DNA of 53,174 nucleotides from Alteromonadaceae bacterium Bs31 (GTDB lineage Bacteria > Pseudomonadota > Gammaproteobacteria > Pseudomonadales > Cellvibrionaceae). This document shows positions 48,390 to 53,174 of the stretch, one piece after another. Position 1 is the first letter of the stretch; the number at the start of each line of letters is the position of its first letter. Under the pieces are notes generated by a model. That model did not search any database and had not been told where the DNA came from. It saw nothing but the letters and a program-made list of their open reading frames with translations. Position numbers and translations under genes: made by a program. The stretch spans positions 1 to 53,174 of the forward strand of contig FXAI01000017.1 in the NCBI GenBank assembly GCA_900177435.1. The letters are read 5' to 3'.

Positions 48390-49874
48390 ATGAGTCCCAC
48401 TAATTCCCCAACAGCAAAAATCATTGCATATAGAAAACTCTTCTGCCAGTGCCTTTGTCTTGTGGCTAGCCTCTTGGTATTTAACGCGCCTGGTGCGGCA
48501 GAAGACAACGGCACGCCAGAGAAACAGCGTCTGTTTGTATTAACGGATATCGGCGGCGACCCCGATGATCAAATGTCACTGGTGCGTTTACTCACCTACG
48601 CTAACCATTTCGATATCGAAGGTCTTGTGGCCACCTCTACCGGCCCCAGTAAAGACCAGGTAAACCCGCACTACATAAAAAGAATTGTATCAGCCTATCG
48701 CAAAGTTCAAGACACGCTTGAACTTCATGAACCAGGTTATCCAAAAGCGAAAACTTTGCTCAAAACCATAAGCAAAGGTTTACCAGTACACGATATGAAA
48801 GCAGTTGGCGAGGGACAAGACTCACCGGGTTCCCAGCTGTTAATCGAAGCAGCGGATAAACAAGACGAAAGACCTCTTTGGATTAATGTGTGGGGCGGGC
48901 CCAATGTGCTTGCACAGGCATTGTGGAGAGTTCGCGAAAACCGCAGCCCGGAAGACCTGGCGAAGTTTGTTTCCAAGCTCCGTGTTTATTCCATATCCGA
49001 CCAGGACAATAGCGGCCCGTGGATACGAAAAAACTTCCCCGAATTATTTTATATCGTCACACCTGGCGTAAATGCCGGTGGCGGTTTCCATCATGCAACC
49101 TGGATCGCCATTGGAGGAGATAAATTCCACGGTCGATTTGGCGGCGCTGATTTCTCCGTTGTGACCAATGAATGGCTGGATAAAAACGTACGCAGCAAAG
49201 GTCCACTCGGTGCCGCCTACCCCCACTGGAAATATATGATGGAAGGAGATACTCCGTCCTTTTTCAATTTACTTGATATTGGCTTGAGCAAACCTGAACG
49301 CCCTGATTGGGGCGGCTGGGGTGGACGCTATGAGCTGTATACACCAAGAAAAGAAAAATGGTTTTTGGAAGAGGAGACCCGCCCTATCTGGACCAACGTA
49401 CAAGACGAAGTACTGGGTAATGACGGGGAGTGGCACACGAGTAATCACGCTACAATCTGGCGCTGGCGCAATGCCTTCCAAAATGATTTTGCCGCGCGCA
49501 TGGACTGGACCATTAAAACCTACGAGCAAGCCAACCACCCGCCTGTACCCAAACTGGATCACCCCGAACGCCTAAAAGCAAAAGCAGGTGAGCGCGTCGA
49601 TTTGAGTGCTAGCGCCTCCACAGACCCGGACGGGGACCAACTGTCTTACCACTGGCTTGTGTATGAAGAAGCTGGAACCCGAGCCATGTCCAATTCGAGC
49701 ACAGGCTTAAAACACGACATTGTTGGCTTCGACAAAGATAAAGCACACCTTATTGTGAAAACAAACCGGGTTATGCCTCCGGGAAAGGGCACCATGCATG
49801 TAATACTCGCAGTAACGGACCACGGTACGCCGAGATTGACACGCTACAAGCGCGTCATTATTGAGGTGCAATAA
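48390..49874 (+). CDS. Secreted DUF1593 protein (paralog 4)
   Basis: 494 residues. The N-terminal hydrophobic segment (CLCLVASLLVFNAPGAA) is a signal peptide. The acidic loop is LTDIGGDPDDQMSLVR (D53, D57, D59, D60). Family motifs: [64 protein letters not shown] and [16 protein letters not shown]-terminal Ig-like domain has STDPDGDQLSYHWLVYEEAG. It is closest to the next gene and differs from paralogs 1-2 by the GG-D-P acidic loop and the longer HATWIAIGGDKFHGRFGGAD segment. Confidence 0.9.
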   Translation: MSPTNSPTAKIIAYRKLFCQCLCLVASLLVFNAPGAAEDNGTPEKQRLFVLTDIGGDPDDQMSLVRLLTYANHFDIEGLVATSTGPSKDQVNPHYIKRIVSAYRKVQDTLELHEPGYPKAKTLLKTISKGLPVHDMKAVGEGQDSPGSQLLIEAADKQDERPLWINVWGGPNVLAQALWRVRENRSPEDLAKFVSKLRVYSISDQDNSGPWIRKNFPELFYIVTPGVNAGGGFHHATWIAIGGDKFHGRFGGADFSVVTNEWLDKNVRSKGPLGAAYPHWKYMMEGDTPSFFNLLDIGLSKPERPDWGGWGGRYELYTPRKEKWFLEEETRPIWTNVQDEVLGNDGEWHTSNHATIWRWRNAFQNDFAARMDWTIKTYEQANHPPVPKLDHPERLKAKAGERVDLSASASTDPDGDQLSYHWLVYEEAGTRAMSNSSTGLKHDIVGFDKDKAHLIVKTNRVMPPGKGTMHVILAVTDHGTPRLTRYKRVIIEVQ

Positions 49875-49946
49875 GCGTAAACACAGGTAAAAACTATTCT
49901 TACCTGTTAATCGATATTCACTACTCCTTCAGCGAGGATATCAACA

Positions 49947-51422
49947 ATGTTTTATAGGCTTAAAAGTCGGAAAGACACAGCTAAAAAAACATTTGGTATC
50001 CGTTTTTTTAGTTTTTTGCTTATTTCTACTTTGTCATGCCAAACGACAATTGCAAATGATTCTGCCTGGCAAAAACCTAGGGTATTCGTATTAAGCGATA
50101 TAGAAAACGAACCCGACGACGCACAGTCTCTGGTTCGCTTTCTGGTTTATTCCAATCAATGGGATGTAGAAGGCATTGTCGCCACCACCTCCGTTCACCA
50201 AAAAAATCGTACGGCCGCCGCTAGAGTAAGACGAATTATCGAAGCTTACGGTAAAGTTCAAAAAAACCTGGCTAAACATGAAAAAGGCTTCCCAGAAGCC
50301 AAAGATCTACTAGCAGTAGTCAGTGAAGGTAAAGCACTTTACGGCATGAGCGCGGTTGGCAAAGGCATGGACTCACGCGGCTCGGAAGCTTTAATAGCCG
50401 CAGTAGATAAAAAAGATACCCGCCCACTGTGGGTAACGGTGTGGGGCGGCCCAAATGTGCTCGCCCAAGCCTTATGGAAAGTAAACGAAACACGCTCGAA
50501 AGAGGAGCTTAAAACGTTTATTGAAAAACTGCGCGTGTACACTATATCTGACCAAGATGATTCAGGCCCATGGATTCGCCAAAACTTCCCCTCACTTCAC
50601 TATATAGCCAGCCCCGGCTTCCATAGTGGAGGCGGCTACCATTTCGCAACCTGGAGCGGAATCAGTGGCGATAATTTTCATGCGCGATTTACCGGAGCAG
50701 ATTTCGAGATAGTAGATAACCCTTGGTTGGATCGTAATATTCGCCGTAAAGGGCCACTCGGTGCAGAGCATCCCCGTACAGAATATTTATTAGAAGGCGA
50801 TACACCAAGCTTTCTAGGCTTGATCAATAATGGCTTGAACTCGCCGGAAAACCCTCACTGGGGAGGCTGGGGCGGACGCTACGAGTACTACACGCCACGC
50901 ATGCAAAAACACATGCTGGAAGCTGAGACGCGCCCCTTTTGGAGCAATGCACAAGATGAGGTGCTGGGTACAGATGGAAAATGGCACACCAGTAACCACG
51001 CAACCATTTGGCGCTGGCGCAATGCCTTCCAGAACGATTTTTCTGCACGTATGGATTGGACAATAAAAGAATTCCAAGACGCAAACCATCCACCCGTCGT
51101 ATTACTCGGCCATCCACGTATGCTGAATGCCAAAGCTGGAGAACGTGTTGAGCTGGTGGCAAAAAACTGCTCCGACCCCGATGGAGACAGCTTAAGTTAC
51201 AACTGGTTTTACTATCAAGAACCAGGCACTTTTACAACGGCCAGTGCGCGCTCAGGGCAAGCGGTAAAGGTAAACAATTTTGACCAGGCTAAAGCCTGGT
51301 TTGAGGTTCCTACAAAGCGCGTTTTACGAAAAGGCTCCATGCATTTTATTCTCGCTGTAACTGACCACGGCAAGCCAAGGCTGACGCGCTACGAAAGGGT
51401 TATTGTGAATGTCGCACAATAA
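49947..51422 (+). CDS. Secreted DUF1593 protein (paralog 5)
   Basis: 491 residues and the last gene of the operon. A long basic N-region precedes the hydrophobic signal core ([17 protein letters not shown]); a Cys in it makes a lipoprotein possible, but the box is poor. The acidic loop is [16 protein letters not shown] (D51, D57, D58). It shares [74 protein letters not shown] and the Ig-like [20 protein letters not shown] with paralog 4, so the two arose by tandem duplication. GAGGATATC precedes the start. Confidence 0.9.
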   Translation: MFYRLKSRKDTAKKTFGIRFFSFLLISTLSCQTTIANDSAWQKPRVFVLSDIENEPDDAQSLVRFLVYSNQWDVEGIVATTSVHQKNRTAAARVRRIIEAYGKVQKNLAKHEKGFPEAKDLLAVVSEGKALYGMSAVGKGMDSRGSEALIAAVDKKDTRPLWVTVWGGPNVLAQALWKVNETRSKEELKTFIEKLRVYTISDQDDSGPWIRQNFPSLHYIASPGFHSGGGYHFATWSGISGDNFHARFTGADFEIVDNPWLDRNIRRKGPLGAEHPRTEYLLEGDTPSFLGLINNGLNSPENPHWGGWGGRYEYYTPRMQKHMLEAETRPFWSNAQDEVLGTDGKWHTSNHATIWRWRNAFQNDFSARMDWTIKEFQDANHPPVVLLGHPRMLNAKAGERVELVAKNCSDPDGDSLSYNWFYYQEPGTFTTASARSGQAVKVNNFDQAKAWFEVPTKRVLRKGSMHFILAVTDHGKPRLTRYERVIVNVAQ

Positions 51423-52128
51423 ATTGACTGCGTATAACACGGGGCTTCTACAACACTCTTAAATGCAAGAACCCTAGTAAACATGAAGACCAAAAAAATG
51501 AAGAGATAAATAGCCAAATCATTTTTAATTCCATTTTTTTCTTATTGTTTTTATTATTAAAACACTCAGCCAATTGCTGTGACACAAACCGCAAAAAATA
51601 AATCCAAGCAACGAAGCGGTGTAATACGTGCATCACCACTCAAAATATAAAAAATAGTATAGATTCCTGTCTCAAGGAGAAAAACTCACCTGACAATAAG
51701 CGAGGCCCCTGTTAACTCTGCATAGAGCGAGAAATATGGCTTTAATGATAAATTGCACATTATTATTCTGGCAGAACTATACAGAAAACAGGAGGAATCA
51801 ACATGTCAAAAAATGTACTATTCAATTTACTTACAAGCACGACATTGATTACCTCTCACCATCTAAAAACAGCTAAAAAGTGCTAGGTAAATAAATCAAT
51901 TCATAACTATTTGTAAGTAGCTACCACCAGATGCGCTTACCCATGATTTCTTTGCGCTTATAACAGGCATTAACTCTCTAACATTTTTCTCATAACACGC
52001 ACGCTCAGTTTTGAAGCACAAAGGCCGTGCACCTAAATAAAAAATAAATGTAAGAGTCGCTTTTGTCATAAAAATTAATAGCACCCATGGGCACATACCG
52101 CCCTAAAAACTATTACGAGGACGTTCAC
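51423..52128. other. 706-bp intergenic region before the last lyase
   Basis: AT-rich, with many stops. It contains one small frame with a consensus ribosome site (51803-51886, listed separately). No clear terminator for the long operon or promoter for the PL1 gene can be fixed. Confidence 0.5.
51803..51886 (+). CDS. 27-residue peptide with consensus Shine-Dalgarno
   Basis: ACAGGAGGAATCAACATG gives a full AGGAGG seven bases before an ATG opening a 27-residue frame (MSKNVLFNLLTSTTLITSHH to a final KTAKKC). It looks like a signal-peptide start that stops early, so it is either the relic of a secreted enzyme gene or a leader peptide upstream of the pectate lyase at 52129. Confidence 0.4.
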   Translation: MSKNVLFNLLTSTTLITSHHLKTAKKC

Positions 52129-53174
52129 ATGTATAAAAAACTATTAAGCTCCTTCGCAGTGGCGCTAGCTTTGTCGAGTATAACGACAAGCGCGCTGGCA
52201 GCGAATGGCCCACTCAGCATCTACGACAAGGCCCCTGGCTGGGCAAGCATGAACGGAGGCACCACCGGCGGTGGCACCGATTTAAGCAAAGCCGTTACAG
52301 TAACCAATATGAGTGCCCTTAAAAGTGCCGTGAGCGGTTCCAGTAAAAAAATCGTATTGGTTGAACCTGGCAACTATGACGGCACCTTATCACCAGGCGC
52401 CAACACTACCATTATTGGTACTGCACCCGGTGTCAGAATCTCCGGTAATATCAGTGTTAGCGGCAGTGACAAGAAAAATATCATTGTGCGTAACATCGCC
52501 GTTCGCGGAAAGCCCTGCGGTAGCAATGACGCCTGTAAAAGTGGCTCCGATGGTGTCTACATCGGCAACGGCGCGACTAATATCTGGTTTGACCACGTAG
52601 ATGTTTCCGATGGCCAGGATGGTAACTTCGACGTAACTCGTTCAGGTGATTTTGTAACCTGCTCCTGGTGTAAGTTTTACTATACCTACGATAAAGACCA
52701 TCGCCTCTCCAACCTCATTGCCGGTAGTGACAATGAAACGGAAAGCCGTGGCAAATTAAACATTACCTACATGAACAGCATGTGGGGAGATCGCGTTAAT
52801 TCCCGTCAGCCTCGCGGACGCTTTGGCAAAATTCACATGTTAAACAACTACCACAAGAACTCGGGTTCTTTGCACGGTGTTGGTAAGGAAATGGCTTTAA
52901 TTGCCGAGAATTCCTACTACGATGTACCCGGCAAAGATGTGTTCTTTAGCATGGGCAGCCCAAAAGGCTGGAAAGGTAGTGGTAACAAAGGTAGCGCTAA
53001 AAATCTGAATGCGACCAGCGGCAGCACATTCACTATTCCTTATAGCTATAGCAAAATGTCTGCGGATGAAGCCAAGGCGGCAGTTCTCTCCTCCGACTGT
53101 GGCGCGGGGAATACCTGCCTGTTTGATCACGACGGTACAGGCTCTTCCAGTTCAAGCTCTAGCTCCTCAAGCTC
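52129..53174 (+). CDS. Secreted PL1 pectate lyase with polyserine linker (3' truncated by window)
   Basis: The gene starts at the ATG at 52129 after ACGAGGACG and runs open to the window end (348 codons). The signal peptide ends about ALA-ANG (residue 25). The PL1 domain covers about 30-330: GWASMNGGTTGGGTDLSKAV, IWFDHVDVSDGQDGNFDVT, YYTYDKDHRLSNLIAGSD and NSRQPRGRFGKIHMLNNYH. Downstream a polyserine tract begins (GTGSSSSSSS), so at least one more module, probably a carbohydrate-binding domain, must follow beyond the window. The N-terminal MYKKLLSSFA resembles that of the PL3 lyase (MYKKILFTLA). Confidence 0.93.
   Translation, partial: MYKKLLSSFAVALALSSITTSALAANGPLSIYDKAPGWASMNGGTTGGGTDLSKAVTVTNMSALKSAVSGSSKKIVLVEPGNYDGTLSPGANTTIIGTAPGVRISGNISVSGSDKKNIIVRNIAVRGKPCGSNDACKSGSDGVYIGNGATNIWFDHVDVSDGQDGNFDVTRSGDFVTCSWCKFYYTYDKDHRLSNLIAGSDNETESRGKLNITYMNSMWGDRVNSRQPRGRFGKIHMLNNYHKNSGSLHGVGKEMALIAENSYYDVPGKDVFFSMGSPKGWKGSGNKGSAKNLNATSGSTFTIPYSYSKMSADEAKAAVLSSDCGAGNTCLFDHDGTGSSSSSSSSSS

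Overview
The window looks like a chromosome segment of a marine or plant-associated polysaccharide-degrading gammaproteobacterium, probably Cellvibrionaceae (Saccharophagus/Teredinibacter type). This is inferred from the gammaproteobacterial queA-tgt-secD-secF order, the polyserine and Thr-Pro linkers in secreted pectate lyases, a TonB-dependent receptor, and several proteins of the family first named from Saccharophagus Sde0182 (DUF1593). No rRNA or species marker is present, so the assignment stays an inference.

Region 1 (1-9.1 kb) is housekeeping: suhB, a PAS/PAS hybrid histidine kinase, and the queA-tgt-secD-secF operon on the minus strand, with no yajC between tgt and secD. Divergent from queA, a strong promoter drives a tRNA-Leu(CAA) gene. 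Its roughly 400-nt leader is built of 141-bp structured tandem repeats, and each repeat ends with a copy of the first 12 nt of the tRNA.

Region 2 (9.04-12.55 kb) is a decayed integrative island bounded by tRNA-Leu and a 16-bp copy of its 3' end. It keeps arm-site-like repeats, a Fic protein and an HsdR remnant that is broken by an IS5-like fragment and a homopolymer frameshift. No integrase remains.

Region 3 (12.7-29.97 kb) holds a 7TMR-DISM diguanylate cyclase and then a pectin-attack region. This contains a CBM2-CBM35-PL1 pectate lyase, two tandem secreted DUF1593 proteins, an unknown membrane-anchored protein, a PL3 pectate lyase, a TonB-dependent receptor and an AraC regulator.

Region 4 (30.04-51.42 kb) is the main find. 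It is a probable complete D-apiose utilisation system. A divergent pair, D-apiose isomerase-like and DeoR repressor, faces a compact 14-gene plus-strand operon: split transketolase aptA/aptB, FGGY apulose kinase, ribose-type ABC importer with DUF2291, DUF1593, GH105, DUF5060/DUF4038 apiosidase-like hydrolase, MFS sugar porter, cytoplasmic GH78 rhamnosidase and two more DUF1593 proteins. Apiose occurs as a furanose in rhamnogalacturonan II and in seagrass/duckweed apiogalacturonan. The fivefold presence of a secreted nucleoside-hydrolase-like family beside this pathway suggests that DUF1593 proteins could be apiofuranosidases or related furanosidases. That function is an inference and is not shown by the sequence.

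Proposed flow: outer pectate lyases cut the backbone, the TonB receptor imports oligosaccharides, periplasmic DUF1593/DUF4038/GH105 enzymes remove side groups, the ABC system imports apiose and the MFS porter a rhamnoside, and the cytoplasmic isomerase, kinase and transketolase feed the pentose phosphate pathway and glycolysis. The window ends inside another PL1 pectate lyase with a polyserine linker.
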